DNA of 64,000 bases from Larix kaempferi. Taxonomy: Eukaryota; Streptophyta; Pinopsida; Pinales; Pinaceae. Numbering within the stretch: the stretch's first letter is position 1; every line of letters begins with the position of its first letter. The notes beneath the pieces are model-generated. The model searched no databases and was not told the DNA's origin. It saw only the letters and a list, made by a program, of their open reading frames with translations. Shown piece by piece: positions 23,560 to 35,894 of the stretch. The stretch spans positions 3,534,001 through 3,598,000 of the forward strand of contig BSBM01000050.1 of assembly GCA_027924585.1 (NCBI GenBank), given 5' to 3'. A program made the position numbers and the translations under genes.

Positions 23560-24727
23560 AAACTCTTACAAACCCAAGAGGAGATTTGGCGTCTTAAGAG
23601 TAGGGCACTTTGGCTCGAATGTGGGGACGATAACACTAAGTTTTTTCAAAATTTTGCAAATGAAAGAAAGATCAAAAATACTATTTGGGAGCTCCAGAAT
23701 ACAGAAAATGAGAGCATTTCATCCTTCAGTGGATTGGCAGCGTTGGGGATTACACATTTCTCCTCCCTCTAAAAAGCTGACAACAGGGCCAATCTCGCTA
23801 ATATCATTCAAACGTCTCAATTTTTCCCTGGATTTATCTCCCCGAAGGACAACGTGGAACTTATGGAGGAGATCTTTGATGAAGAATTGAAAGAAACCCT
23901 CCACAGTTTTCAAAAGGACAAGAGCCTGGGCCCGGATGGGTGGACTATCGAATTTTTTATTGCACATTTTGAGATTATTGGAGCAGATCTTCTTCAGCTG
24001 GTGGAGGAGTCTCACTCGGGGGGTTATGTACATCCTTCCATCAAATCTACTTTTATTGCTTTAATCCCAAATTCTGACAATCTGTCTTCTTTCAATGAAT
24101 TTCAAACTATTTCACTCTACAACATTACTTACAAAGTGGTGTCCAAATTCATTGCCCATAGACTCAAAAAGATACTCTCTAAGGTCATATCTATGGAACA
24201 GTTTGGCTTCTATGGAACAGTAATGTTTGCACTCTATCAAGCTTAAGAATATCAAAGGAGCTGTTATAAAAATTGACCTCTCAAAGGATTTTGATAAGGT
24301 CAGCTGGCTTTACCTCCAGATGTTGATGACCCACTTGGGTTTTGACTACTCCTTCATTAATTGGATTATGAGTTGCATTACTACGAATTCTTTTGCTCTT
24401 CTCATAAATGGCTCGGCCTCACCATTTTTTCATGCGGGCAGGGGGTTACGACAGGGCTTCCCACTCTCGCCCCTACTCTTCCTTCTGGTAGCGAAAGGTC
24501 TCAGCAGGGCTATTCTAGATGCTAAGTGCAGAGGAACACTCAAAGGTATTGGCATTGCTCCCACCCTCTTTCTCACCCACCTACTCTTTGTCGATGAAAT
24601 TCTCCTATTTTGCGATGGTTCACTAAGGGACGCAGATACTCTGGCACACATACTTGCTCTCTTTAGTAGGGCTACGAGCATGGAGATCAACATACAAAAA
24701 TCCTCTCTCTCTCTTTGTCCCTATTGA
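23560..24727 (+). pseudogene. LINE ORF2: reverse transcriptase core
   Basis: The domain starts with the WLECGDDNTKFFQ and KDKSLGPDGWTIEFF landmarks, then TFIALIPN, YKVVSKFIAHRL and, after a +1 shift near 24,230, VIKIDLSKDFDKV, LINGSASPFFHAGRGLRQGF and the catalytic box LFVDEILLF. In active LINEs this box reads (F/Y)xDD; here the second aspartate is glutamate. Stops lie at about 23,770 and 24,244, and the frame ends at 24,727. The enzyme would copy the LINE RNA at the nick, but this copy is inactive. Confidence 0.92.
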
Positions 24728-26798
24728 ATGAACAGGATTCTCGGCACTATACTACACTCTTTCTTTTCAGTACTATTGTGTTGGACGCTGGTCTCAAATA
24801 CCCGAGCTTCATTTTAAATCCAAACAACTACATGATTTCTCACTGGGATGGCTACTCGCAAAATTGGAGAAACGACTCTCAGTCTGGAGCCATAGATGGC
24901 TCTCCAGGGATGAGCGACTGATACTCATCAAATCAGTTTTAGAATCCATTCCGGTCTACTGGAAGTCCCTTGCCTGGATTCCAAAAACCATTTTGGAAAA
25001 ATCTCAAAAAATATGCTTCAGATTCTTATGGACAGGAAAAGCTAAGAAAACCATTTCCCCTTGGCTCAAATGGAAGACACTAACAAAGCCAAAATCGTTG
25101 GGAGGCTGGGGTCTCAAAAACATCCATCGTTCTGCAAAATCATTGGCTGCTAAGGTAGGTTGGCGGCTCTTAACGACTGAAAACCTGTGGACCAGGGTGG
25201 TAACTCAGAAATACATCGCATCGTATTCTCTATCTAACTAGGTTCGGAGCCCTGTTCGCACTACTTTGGGCATCTCTATTATTTGGAAATCTATCCTCTC
25301 AACCTTCCACATTATTGAATCAAAGCTGGCCTAGAAGGTAGGGGACGACACTCAGGTGCGCATAGGTATTGACCCATGGCTGGGGTGTCACAACCAACAT
25401 ATCCTCCCACAGAATCTGGTTACTGCCCTCCACGACCGTGGCTTTTTCCACCTCTCACAGGTTTATGATTTGGATTCCACTACCATTATGCATCATGGAT
25501 GGAAGGGTCCTGAATCTCTTGGTCTGCCAGTGGCACACTGGGATATCTGGAATGAGTTTCTCATAACGCTTAGATCCTCTCATGTCAGACTCACCGACAA
25601 CAGGGACTCCTTTATTTGGGCATCTTCTCCACTTGGGATCTACACCCCCAAAATGGGATATAAGCTGCTGGAAGGTGATCTCTGGAAGGGGGAGAACCAC
25701 TGTGGTGGTGGAAAACTATTTGGCACTCAGAATGCCCCTTAAAAACCAGACTCTTCATGTGGTGCACGTTATCAAACAAAGTTCCGATTTGGGAACGAAT
25801 GAGCAGTTGGCGAATTGAGGGTCCTGGGTGGTGCTCCCTGTGCAAACAAGTCTCGGAAACCTTACCACACCTATTCATTACGTGCCCGTTCATTTCTCAT
25901 ATTTGGACTCTGCTGCGAACTGCTTTAAATATGGAAACTCATTGGACAGGCAACTTGTTGGAACATGCCTGGAGGCACTGGATTGAATCCCCTGCTACTT
26001 TACACTTTCGAGCTCTTCCTCTCCTTCTTGTTTGGGGCACCTGGTTGGTTTGCAGCAAGGCCTTATTTATGGATAAGCTTCTTGTCCCGGACCTCATGGC
26101 AGCTCAGAGTGCTGATATCCTGTCTTATTTTCCACAAGTGAAACATACTCCCCCTATTCGCACTATCATTGTTGAAAATTTTGATCCCTCTATCCCTTGG
26201 GCTTACTTCGATGGGGCTACAAATGACCAACTCTGCGGGGGAAGCTGTCTTACACCTTTCACATTCCACTTACTATCATGTTCAGATCGGACTTGGCCCT
26301 GGTACCAACAATTTTGCTGAGCTTTTTGCGCTTAAACTACTACTATGTTTTGATCTTGAGAAAAATTGCAGACACATACAAATTTTCGGAGACACCATGA
26401 ATGTCATAAATTGGGTCAACAACATTCATCGTTTCCACAATCTATTTTTAAGCATAATTCTGGATGATGTATTGCGACTCCGAAGGGATTTTGAAACCTT
26501 CTCTTGTCGCCATGTATACAGGGAGCGCAACACTTCTACGGACAAGCTATCAAAGCTAGGACTTACACTACCTTTTGGACAGTGGAAGATTGCGGCGACT
26601 GGACATGGACTAGCTTTTGAGTATTTTCATCAACCCTTCATAGATGGAATGGAACCACTAGAAAACTGGAATTTTTGGCTCGGGACACTATTATATGTTT
26701 TGCCACTTTGGAGGCCACTTGGGGCCCTCGCTACTTTGTATATGAAATTTTGGGATATTGGCTCAACAGAGCCGCTCTATTTTTTTATACAGCCATAG
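24728..26798 (+). pseudogene. LINE ORF2: thumb, zf-RVT and C-terminal RNase H
   Basis: Shifted frames continue the ORF: LSVWSHRWLSRDERLILIKS and LGGWGLKNIH (RT thumb), then the zf-RVT region (FIWASSPLGIYTPK, WCSLCKQVSETLPHLF, CPFISHIW). An RNase H of the RVT_3 type comes last, with AYFDGATND, NNFAELFALKLLL, FGDTMNVINW and NTSTDKLSKLG supplying the D-E-D-D residues. Frameshifts lie near 24,730, 24,860, 25,700 and 26,245, and two TAG stops at 25,240-25,340. A LINE with its own RNase H is known in plants. No clear poly(A) tail is visible after 26,800. Confidence 0.9.
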
Positions 26799-26887
26799 TA
26801 CTAGATACTCTACCGAAAAGGCTTACATAAGCTTTCTAAAATATGTAATTTGATGACTCTTAATTAAATTATGCTTTTTTCTTTGGA

Positions 26888-27080
26888 AATTTTTTATTAT
26901 TAATGTTATTGTTAATGTTATTATTATTGTTGATCCATCAATACTACATTATTAATATTATTAATGCTATTAATTCTAATATGATTAATGTTATTAATAT
27001 TAATATCATTGTTATTGTTATAATATTAATGTTGTTATTAATATCATTATTAATATTAAAATTATGTCATATTATGCAAT
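26888..27080. repeat. Imperfect ATT/TTA microsatellite
   Basis: Almost pure A and T with repeating TTATTA, ATTGTT and TTAATA triplets. The open frame across it (26,903-27,094) is a by-product of the repeat. Confidence 0.85.
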
Positions 27081-29640
27081 ATAGTTATATTTAAGTAGTA
27101 ATAATATAAAATGATAATTAATATTATGTCAAATTTTAAAAGATTAACCATTTTATAATAATTTTACAAAGTAATGTTGTATTTAAAATTGATACTAATG
27201 TTTTGTAATATTAATATTAACATTATTAAAAAAACATAAATGTAATATTAATATTAATACATTACATTCTTTCATGTTAATCTTAATTAAATATAATAAA
27301 TATAGTTTTTTTTAATCTCAATTTCAAATGAGCTTAAGTATAAGTTTAACATTCTTAATGTTTAGACAAACTTACCATAATTGATTTTCCAAAACATACA
27401 ATCTTACACAAAACATCAAGTAACCAATATTCCACTTACCCGAAACCTTACAATTATGTTGATAAATTATTTTGTAACAACATAATTTATTTTATATAAA
27501 TTATATTCATAATAAAAAAATAAAAATAAACCTTAATTTCAAAGTACTCCTACTTGCAATCCAATACAAACTTAGTTAACATCCTCATCTACAACCAAAC
27601 ATTTATTATTTTTAAATATTATTTATAATTAATTTTTTAATAATGGTTTTAAAAGATTTAAATTAATTTTTTAATAATGATTTTAAAAAATTTAAATTCA
27701 AGTAAAAGTAAACACAAACCTGGTAAAGTAATATTATTTCAATATAAAAGTAAATATAATTCTTATTTAATTTACGTTATATTATTTTTAATAGTCAATG
27801 TTAAAATTTATATTATATTAATAATTCTGCATTGTAAAAGTTTAACCTAGAATCAAAATATTACTTTTTTTATTTACTGTTTTATGAACTTTTCATTTGA
27901 TATCAAGCTTTTCAAATAAATATTCTTTTCATTCCTATTATCAAAATATTATTTTCATTCCTATTATTAAAATATTGTTCAAATTAATATTCTTTTCATT
28001 CATATTAACAAAATATTAATCTTTTGATTCACCTTCTCAATAAAAATGTGATTTGAAGTTCTCATCAAAATTTGAAAAAGGTTTACTGTATTATTAATTC
28101 TTTGAAATTCTCATCAAAATTGTATTATTAATTTTCATTTGAAGTTCTCATCAAAATTTAGAAAACATTATTGTATTATTAATTCTCATTTGAAGTTCTT
28201 ATCAAAATTTGAAAAATATTACTGCTATTAATTCTCATTGACATGGGAATAGAAGATTCCCATGGTATTTAGATAGTCTTTATAATATTTATCAATGAAT
28301 ATATGTTTCAAATCATATTTATATATGAATGTAAATATGTTTTATATATAAATGTAAATCTGTTTTATAATGAATATAAAAATGTTATACAGTGTGCCTC
28401 GATGCAATAATTACCTCTTTTCAAACTGGCATTGATCCAACATTGATTTTTAATAAATATGTAATTCTTTAAATATGTAGTTCACAATCCTATTTATTTG
28501 ATAATTGTATCAATTACAAGGGTGCTTAGCGGACGTATCAATGCCATGTCCCATATTCATTGATATAAGTAATATATTGTTGAAAGCTTGAATCTACCAT
28601 TAATTGTGTCTATCAGAAACATTAGCATTATTTCAATTGACTTATGTTACGTTGTTCTCATGATCTCTAACTCAAAATTTTAACCTATAAACCTACACAG
28701 TTGAATTAACCTTCACCATTCAACCTCCAAAACAATTGTATTAACTTCCACGCGTGGCAAAAGAGTTGGATTAACCATTGAAACGGTGGATTAGCAATCG
28801 ACCTTTCAGTATGTTGTTCACACACAACAAACCTCTGCCCTTAGATGTGTATGCTCGATGAATCTTATTTGAGATATATACCAAAGCAATGCATCTAGGC
28901 CACCCATCCTTAATCACAGATTAAAAGGTCACGATTGGGATGAGGGTGCAATGTTGATTGAAGTCACCTATCGGCGAATAATAAATGTTAGTGTTGGATG
29001 GGATGGAAATAAATTAATGTCATGATAGATTTTCTTAAATATAAAATATTTATGATGTCCTATATAATTTTTTAAATACAAAATATTTAGAATATACATC
29101 ACACATGGTGTAGTATTTAATACTTTCAACATATATGTTATTGTTAGATGAGTGGAAATAAATTAGTGTAGTTTAAGACCTATATTTATAGGTTCAATTT
29201 AGAAGATGGGTTGTGTAAAGTTAGGTTTTACTATCCATGTTGCAACCCCATTTAATTGAATGGAGTGTGATTGCAACATAATCTCATTAAAGCAGCCAAG
29301 TATTTGTGCATATGTTCCAAGTGACGCAAAACCCAGCAAATGGTATTGGCTCCTAAGTGTCAAATACACTCTGGAAACACAAGTCGTAGTCCTATTTTAG
29401 ATGAAGGAATTCGATCTCTTTTCCTTCAACCGCCCATACATTTAATCCCATATCTAAAGTGCCAAGCCTTCCACGGACCTTTAATGTTGCACACTTTTGG
29501 GGAAAACTGAAGAGAGGGGCGCCCCCTTGCAAACTTAACATGCTAAAATCTAAATTAACGCCTTGGTTGGCTAGTGCTCTGCCTTGTTGCTGTCCAAAAC
29601 CAATGCGAATGTTTCTTGGGTTTCATCCGAGTAGAGAATA
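27081..29640. other. AT-rich DNA without recognisable genes
   Basis: 27,081-28,030 is extremely AT-rich, with repeated TATTCTTTTCATTC blocks at 27,900-28,010. 28,250-29,640 is moderately AT-rich with no domain, LTR or RNA gene that I recognise. Confidence 0.55.
28035..28250. repeat. Degenerate tandem repeat with GAAGTTCTCATCAAAATTT
   Basis: Four variants of TTTGAAGTTCTCATCAAAAT followed by TGTATTATTAATT occur at intervals of roughly 45-60 bp. Confidence 0.75.
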
Positions 29641-29649
29641 ACCACTCGA

Positions 29650-30660
29650 GCTCTGGTCACCCCTTACAAATCCGTCATTAATAAACAAATAAGACCTTTA
29701 GCATTAATTGTCACCCCTTACAAATCCGTCATTAATAAACAAATATGACCTTTAGCATTAAAAAGACCTTTAACATTACAAAAAAATAAATATGACGTTT
29801 AACATTAAAAAGACCTTTAACATTAAAAAAAATAAATATGACGTTTAATATTAAAAAAATAAATCTGACCTTTAATATTAAAAAAAAACAAATCTGACCT
29901 TTAACATTAAAAAAACAAATCTGACCTTTAACATTATAAAAAGATGTTGTTAATATAATCTGACGTTTAACATTAAAAAAACAAATCTGACCTTTAACAT
30001 CACAAAAAGATGTTAATATAATCTGATGTGTAACATTACAAAAACAAATCTGATTTTTAACATTACAAAAAGATGTTAATATAATCTGACGTTTAACATT
30101 AAAAAATCAAATTTGACTTTTAACATTACAAAAAGATGTTGTTATCAATATTAACTGTATTAGATTTTTTATATTGAATTTAGATTTACTAGAAGAACTT
30201 TAACATTAAAAAAAATATATCTTACCTTTAACATTTAAAAAACAAATCTAACCTTTAACATTACAAAAAGATGTTGTTATCAATATTAACTGTATTAGAT
30301 TTATTATATTGAGTTTAGATTTATTAGAAGACCTTTAACATTAAAAAAAAAAAATTGACCTTTAACATTAAGAAAATAAATCTGACCTTTCACATTAAAA
30401 AAGATGTTGTTATGAATTATATTTATTATATTGAGTTTAGATTTATTAGAAGACCTTTAACATTACAAAAAATAAATTTGGCCTTTAACATTAAAAAAAG
30501 ATATTGTTATGAATTAGATTTATTATATTGAGTTTAGATTTATTAGAAGACCTTTACCATTATAAAAAATAAATCTGACCCTTAACATTAAGAAAACAAA
30601 TTTCTGACCTTTAAGATTGAAAAAAGGGAAAAATACGTTGTTATCAATATTAACTATATT
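29650..30660. repeat. 1-kb minisatellite built on ACCTTTAACATT
   Basis: The core AAATCTGACCTTTAACATTA recurs dozens of times with A-runs of varying length. From 30,130 a longer unit is added: AAAGATGTTGTTAT, then ATTAGATTTATTATATTG, GAGTTTAGATTTATTAGAAG and the core again, at intervals of about 70-150 bp. A 63-bp exact-type duplication (CCCCTTACAAATCCGTC) starts the array at 29,660-29,760. Confidence 0.88.
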
Positions 30661-31277
30661 AGATTTATTATATTGAATTTAAATTTATTAGATTTTTTAT
30701 TAAGTTATTTTTTTATTATTTTTCTATTTATTTTTTATTTAATTGATTTACATTTTATTTTATAATTTTATTTATTTGATAATTTCCACATTGTTATTAT
30801 TTTATTTTTATTTAGATAAGCTAATTATATATATATATTTTAAGAAGTACTTTAAAGTTGATGGTTTGCAGATTACTTTGGTTTAGTTTTGTTTTTACTT
30901 TAGTTTACTTTAATTTATTTAGTTTATTTTAATTTAAATTAATTTAGTGTTTTTAATATATATATATATTAAATTTATTTATTATTATGGTAGGGACTTT
31001 GCGGTGATCGTAAGTAGGCATTTCTCTATCTAACTTGTGAGGAAGTTTTAAGCAATTAGTCATACAAGAGATCACTACGGCATCGATTCAAATCAAAAGT
31101 CAATGTAAATATTTTTAGTTTTTTCAACTGGTAATCAAGATAGATTCATCTAAACCTAATCTAAATTCATATATTAAATAACTAAATTCATTTAAATCTT
31201 ATTTAAGTTTATTATAATCCAAATTGATATATTAAGTAATTAGAATAAACAAGACGAGCTATATAGCAGCAAGTCCC
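30661..31277. other. AT-rich flank, nothing recognised
   Basis: It contains short AT dinucleotide runs near 30,825 and 30,955 and TTTAT-rich sequence. No coding signal is seen before the LTR at 31,278. Confidence 0.5.
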
Positions 31278-31735
31278 TGTTAGAAAAACAGGATCGCAGA
31301 GCAATAACAATAAACAGAAATGTAAATATAATCACACATACACATTACAAGAGAGACACAGATATATCGTAGTTCACCCAACTTGGGCTACGTCCACACT
31401 GAATTTGCAAGTCCTTATTATTATTACAGTCCAGCAAGGTGAAGGGATACAACCTGCAGCACAGCCGCTGCACTTCCTCTTCACTGTCTCACAGTCTCTC
31501 TCCTGATCTTAGAGATCTTTACAATGCATAATACCTAATACATAAACCATAGTCGTATTACAATGTCTTTCTTTTATAAGGGAAATACAATGGAAAAAAT
31601 ACCACGGGTTACCCAAAACCATGGGCCCGAAAACTGTTGATGAAAACAACCCCAAAAACTGTGTATAGTCCTATGGGGTGCACGACTGAGACAATATCAT
31701 CTATGAGATTGGAATATCTGCCTCCACAACCAACA
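31278..31735 (-). repeat. 3' LTR of the middle copia element
   Basis: On the minus strand it begins TGTTGGTTGTGGAGGC and ends TTTTTCTAACA, giving TG...CA ends and 458 bp. The polypurine tract abuts its start, and the pol frame lies directly upstream in the same orientation. Confidence 0.8.
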
Positions 31736-31750
31736 ATCTCCCACTTGGAG
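31736..31750 (-). promoter_or_regulatory. Polypurine tract
   Basis: The minus strand reads CTCCAAGTGGGAGAT directly before TGTTGG of the LTR. This is the usual copia plus-strand primer position. Confidence 0.8.
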
Positions 31751-31820
31751 ACTGATCACAACAACTCCACCGCTGCTGTACTTGCTGGACTTGGACTTGG
31801 CAACTTTCTCCTCTTCACCT

Positions 31821-33435
31821 TCATGCTAGAAGGCCAATTGAAACCGAGCAGGAACTCAGTTTCTCTCTGGTCACTACCTTTGTGAACATGTCTACAGGAT
31901 TCTGGCTAGTATGTATCTTTTCCAGCTTCAACAGTTCATCTTCCAAAACATAGCGTATGAAATGGTACTTGAGTTGTATATGTTTAGTCCTGGAATGGAA
32001 TGCTAAGTTCTTTGCAAGATGAATGGCACTCTGGCTGTCACTATACAACCTGCTATCCTTCTGCTTCTTACCCACTTCCTCAATAAACCTCTACAACCAA
32101 ATCATCTCTTTACTAGCTTCTGTAACAACAACATACTCTGCTTCCATTGTTGAAAGTGCAACAACCTTTTGCAATCTCGAAATCCAACTTACTGTTGTTC
32201 CATCTACAGTAAACACATACCCTATGGTGCTCCTCCTGCTATCCTTATCATCTACCATATCTACATCAACGTATCCCTGTAGAACAGTGTCTGAACCTCC
32301 AAAACATAATGCCTGAGTGGTAGTACCTCTCAAATACCTGAGAATCCACTGTACTGCCTTCCAATGTTCTTTACCTGGGTTGTTCATATATCTGCTCACA
32401 ACTCCCACTGCATGTGCAATATCTGGTCTTGTGCACACGATGGCATACATCAAGCTGCCAACTGCTGATTGATAGGGAATCTTGGACATGTAATCTATCT
32501 CTTCCTGTGTCTTGGGACACATTTTCTTACTTAAACTGAGATGGCTGTCCAAAGGTGTACTTACTGGTTTTGCATTCTGCATTCTGAACCTCTCCAACAC
32601 CTTTTGTATGTACTCACTCTGAGACAACGTCAATTTGTGATTTTTCCTGTCTCTCATTATTCTCATACCAATGATTTGCTTTGCAGCACCCAAATCCTTC
32701 ATCGCAAATGAATTAGCTAGCTTCCTTTTGAGCACATTTATATCCTGCATGTTAGACCCTGTAACAAGCATGCCATCCACATACAATAACAAGATAATAT
32801 ATTTTTCATTGTCTACCTTCTTGAAATAAACACAGTGGTCAGAATGACATCTACTGTAACCTTGTTCTGTCATAAACCTGTCAAATTTTAGATACCACTG
32901 CCTTGGAGCTTGCTTCAAGCCATACAAGCTCTTTTTCAACCTACACACCAAATTCTCCTTCCCTTTGACCTCATACCCTTGTGGCTACTACATATATATC
33001 TCTTCCTCCAAATCCCCATGGAGGAAGGCTGTTTTTACATCTAATTGTTTAAGATGCAAATATTCTACCGCCACTAGACTTAAGATAGTCCTAATTGATA
33101 TCATCTTAACAACAAGAGAAAATATTTCATCAAAATCTATACCTTTCTTTTGTGCAAACCCCTTTACAACAAGTCTCGCCTTGTACCACTTCTTACCTCC
33201 TTCTTCTTCCTTCAACCTGTAAATCCATTTGTTCTGCAATGCTCTTTTACCAGCAGACAATTGAACCAGATCCCAAGTCTGGTTTCCTACCAATGAGTCC
33301 ATCTCCTCATTCATGCCTTGCTCCCACTTCTTTCTAGTTTCCACCTGCATTACTTCTTCATAACATTCTGGTTCACTAGCATCAGTCATCAACAAATAAT
33401 ACACTGAAGGAGAGTATCGTTCGGGGAGTCTAAGC
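31821..33435 (-). pseudogene. Ty1/copia pol: reverse transcriptase and RNase H
   Basis: One minus-strand frame runs from about 33,435 to its natural stop at 31,821. RT landmarks are EQGMNEEMDSLVGNQTWDL, KWYKARLVVKGFAQK, LDVKTAFLHGDLEEEIYM, SLYGLKQAPRQWY and the catalytic box LLYVDGMLV, where YVDD is expected. RNase H shows LRYLRGTT, VSWISRLQKVVALSTMEAEY and LYSDSQSAIHLAKN. Tandem TAG codons at 32,985-32,990 and one TAG near 32,088 stand where glutamines (CAG) are usual. Sequence right of 33,435 is unrelated, so integrase, protease and gag are missing. Confidence 0.92.
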
Positions 33436-33440
33436 AAAGC

Positions 33441-33534
33441 GCGAAAATATTGAAATGTTTGCTCCCTCATAGGCATGAAGGGAACGAAAATTTGAAATTG
33501 TCGCTCCCCCATAGGCATGCAGGGTGCGAAAATT
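33441..33534. repeat. 43-bp direct repeat at the copia breakpoint
   Basis: (G/A)CGAAAAT recurs at 33,441, 33,484 and 33,527, each followed by a TGAAAT-GCTCCC-CATAGGCATG-AGGG block. Copia homology ends at this repeat. Confidence 0.85.
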
Positions 33535-33817
33535 CTAGTAGGCTAATTTTTGGAGGTGGTTAAGGTGGGTTTCGACCCCTTGCTTGTTGGATTTGCTTCC
33601 AAATGTGACTAGGGAAGGGACCAACATTATAATGAAGGGTCCTAACACCCTTAGGAGGCATAAACATCATGTTTTCCATGGTGGTGAAACATGCAAACTC
33701 TCACTTACACATGGTGTGGCAATTTGAGGTATATCAAGCATGAGGAGGTTATCTGGGTTTTATTCGGATAGAATCTGCAAGAATATTGATCCTAAGAAAA
33801 CCAAGGAGGAAGCTTGA

Positions 33818-34411
33818 TTGGTTCACTTGAAGAAGCAAGAGCAAGGGATAGATCAACCATCCGATGAGCATGAGAGGCACAACAGTATCTCAAGTGAGGA
33901 ACCATGCACATATGAAGATCCAATAGATCCTCATCAGGTTGTTGGCAATGTGGGATATGAATTCACTTATAGCTTCTTTGTGGGTGATTTCAAGATCACT
34001 CCAAAGGAGATTGACTCTGTTGATTGTGGTAAGACATCTTTTGGATCAAATCCAGAAGAAGAACATAATTCAAAATTTCAGTCACCACTTGAGTTTCATG
34101 GTGAAGTTGATCAACCAGAAGAAGAGGAGGATGTTTGTACTCAAGAGACACACTTCCTTGCAGTGCCACTGAAGATGAGCGAAAAGGATATTAGGAAGGC
34201 CCTGAGCACTCCACATGGCACCAATGCATTGGTGTCACATGGTCGTTGGAAAATGGAGGAGGAATATTCCATTGAAGACTTGGAGAATATTCGAAAAAAA
34301 ATGACAGATATAAGAGGATCATTTTTGCATCCGCTTTCTGATAGAGATCATATTCTTGAGCTTGTGAATATGTATCATAGTGCCTTACTAGAATATGAAG
34401 AGGATATTTAA
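33818..34411 (+). CDS. Unidentified acidic protein, 197 codons
   Basis: This is the longest uninterrupted frame of the window that I cannot assign to a known domain or shadow. It opens MVHLKKQEQGIDQPSDEHER and closes with SALLEYEEDI. It is rich in E, D, H and S, with an acidic run (QPEEEEDV) near residue 100 and a probable helical C-terminal third (YSIEDLENIRKKMTDIRG, then HILELVNMYHSALLEY). There is no signal peptide, membrane segment or zinc motif. It ends 52 bp before LTR A on the same strand. It could be part of a gag-like or accessory retrotransposon ORF, or a host gene piece; expression is unknown. Confidence 0.35.
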   Translation: MVHLKKQEQGIDQPSDEHERHNSISSEEPCTYEDPIDPHQVVGNVGYEFTYSFFVGDFKITPKEIDSVDCGKTSFGSNPEEEHNSKFQSPLEFHGEVDQPEEEEDVCTQETHFLAVPLKMSEKDIRKALSTPHGTNALVSHGRWKMEEEYSIEDLENIRKKMTDIRGSFLHPLSDRDHILELVNMYHSALLEYEEDI

Positions 34412-34462
34412 AATCTCACTCATGAATTAGAGGCTACATATGTTTTTCTCACGTCCCCATTT

Positions 34463-35748
34463 TGACCCCCTTTGCATTAAATCGTAAATGATGTAAATAT
34501 TGTAACTTAATCATGGTGAGGAGCTCAAGGCCAAGGCCCCACCATTGATTAAGCATTTTATGTACCGGAAATCAAAGAGATAGATGCCTATGGTTCTTGT
34601 GCTAGAAGGGCACGATGTAAATAAGACATCATGTAAATACGAATTTAATGAAAGATACCCACAACCAGCTACGCAATGCAACAAAGAGATGGGGGCATGA
34701 TCTTTACAAGGAATAGGGAGGGAAAATAACCAAACCCTTGAGCCATGGTGTTAATCCATTTCATTGAGGAAACCCATGAACTCTCAACTACCCATTTGGT
34801 CTCATGCACCCAATCTTTTAATTCTTCCAAGAATTGGTTGAGGCAATTAATGCCTTGGGATGGGAGAGGTATGGTTGTCAATTTTCATGTATGGGCAAGA
34901 CAGCAACCTAGGAAATCGAGTTTTGGATTGCTGGGCAAGAAAACCCCCACGAAATTGGCCCAAAGCCATTCTTCACCCATGGCCATTCTTCCTCTCACGC
35001 AGACTGAGCTTACTGGAGTTGATCCTCACGTTTTTCACCATAACCCTGCGTTTTCCCATGTCCAGGAACTCATTTTTGGTATTGTGTAGTAGCTGGGGAA
35101 GGAGGGACGCGATTTTGGGCTGAGGGAGAGGTCGTTTTTGCCCTTGGGGCGTTTTTCTGGAATGGGTTGCTCTCCCAGTCGAATTTACCCAGTTTGCCAA
35201 TTCGTTTTGAGTCTACCCACGTTTTTCTGAAGCTCAAGAAACCCCCTCTCGTGCATTCCACTGTGGAAACATTTTTCTCATGCCAGCACTTACACTTTTG
35301 CTGTTATATGCATCCCTCTCCTAGTAACCTCAGAAACCCAACTGCTAGTTGGTATGGATGATTCTGGTGTATCTATGATTAGGTGAGACCCTGTTGTTCC
35401 CTAGTTCCTTGTGGAAGATCATGCTCAGCTCGGGGGTGGCAGTGGTGCTGAGAGATTAAGGAGCACACTGGCCTACGGTTGGGTGGAATATTGCAGAAGT
35501 GTAGCTGGTTGCTTGGGACTACTTCATTAAGATAAGTATCCTCTTGTGCTATCTTTCAATTGTTTAATGGATGAATATCTTGAATGTAAAATGAATGAGA
35601 AATCGAAATTACTTTTGCTGTGTATAAACAAATACTTATGCGTCCTCATATGTCTTGCATGCTTACTTCATAAGTACACGGGGCTAGATGCCCGGTTTGG
35701 GATCACGATCCTCTCCATTGCACTAGTATAATGTGAGGGGACGTGACA
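34463..35748 (+). repeat. LTR A of a gypsy-type non-coding element (plus orientation)
   Basis: The 3' end GAGGGGACGTGACA is followed after three bases by a primer-binding site, so this behaves as a 5' LTR. The 5' end TGACCCCC is chosen by comparison with LTR C. Shared landmarks with LTRs B and C include GGAGCTCAAGGCCAAGGCCC (A and C), CATTCCACTGTGGAAA (A and B), CAGCTCGGGGGTG, GGTTGGGTGGAA and GGGGCTAGATGCCCGGTTT. Size is 1,286 bp. Confidence 0.72.
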
Positions 35749-35751
35749 GAA

Positions 35752-35763
35752 TGGTATCAGAGC
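35752..35763 (+). promoter_or_regulatory. Primer-binding site of LTR A
   Basis: TGGTATCAGAGC lies directly downstream of the LTR, the common plant site for initiator tRNA-Met. Confidence 0.85.
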
Positions 35764-35894
35764 TGTTGGTTGCAGCATTGGGCCTCTATGGGCCAAATCC
35801 AATTGCAATGTTTAAGTGTTTTTGAAAATTGTTTAAGTGTTTTCGAAAAATTTTGTTAAGTCTGTTTCGGAAAGAATTTCCGAATGTCTTCCGC

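Noticed and set aside
26903-27094. Leucine- and isoleucine-rich membrane-like frame
   Set aside because: Made of an ATT-type microsatellite.
34745-35261. Several overlapping frames on both strands
   Set aside because: They lie inside LTR A and are not conserved as protein in LTR B or C.
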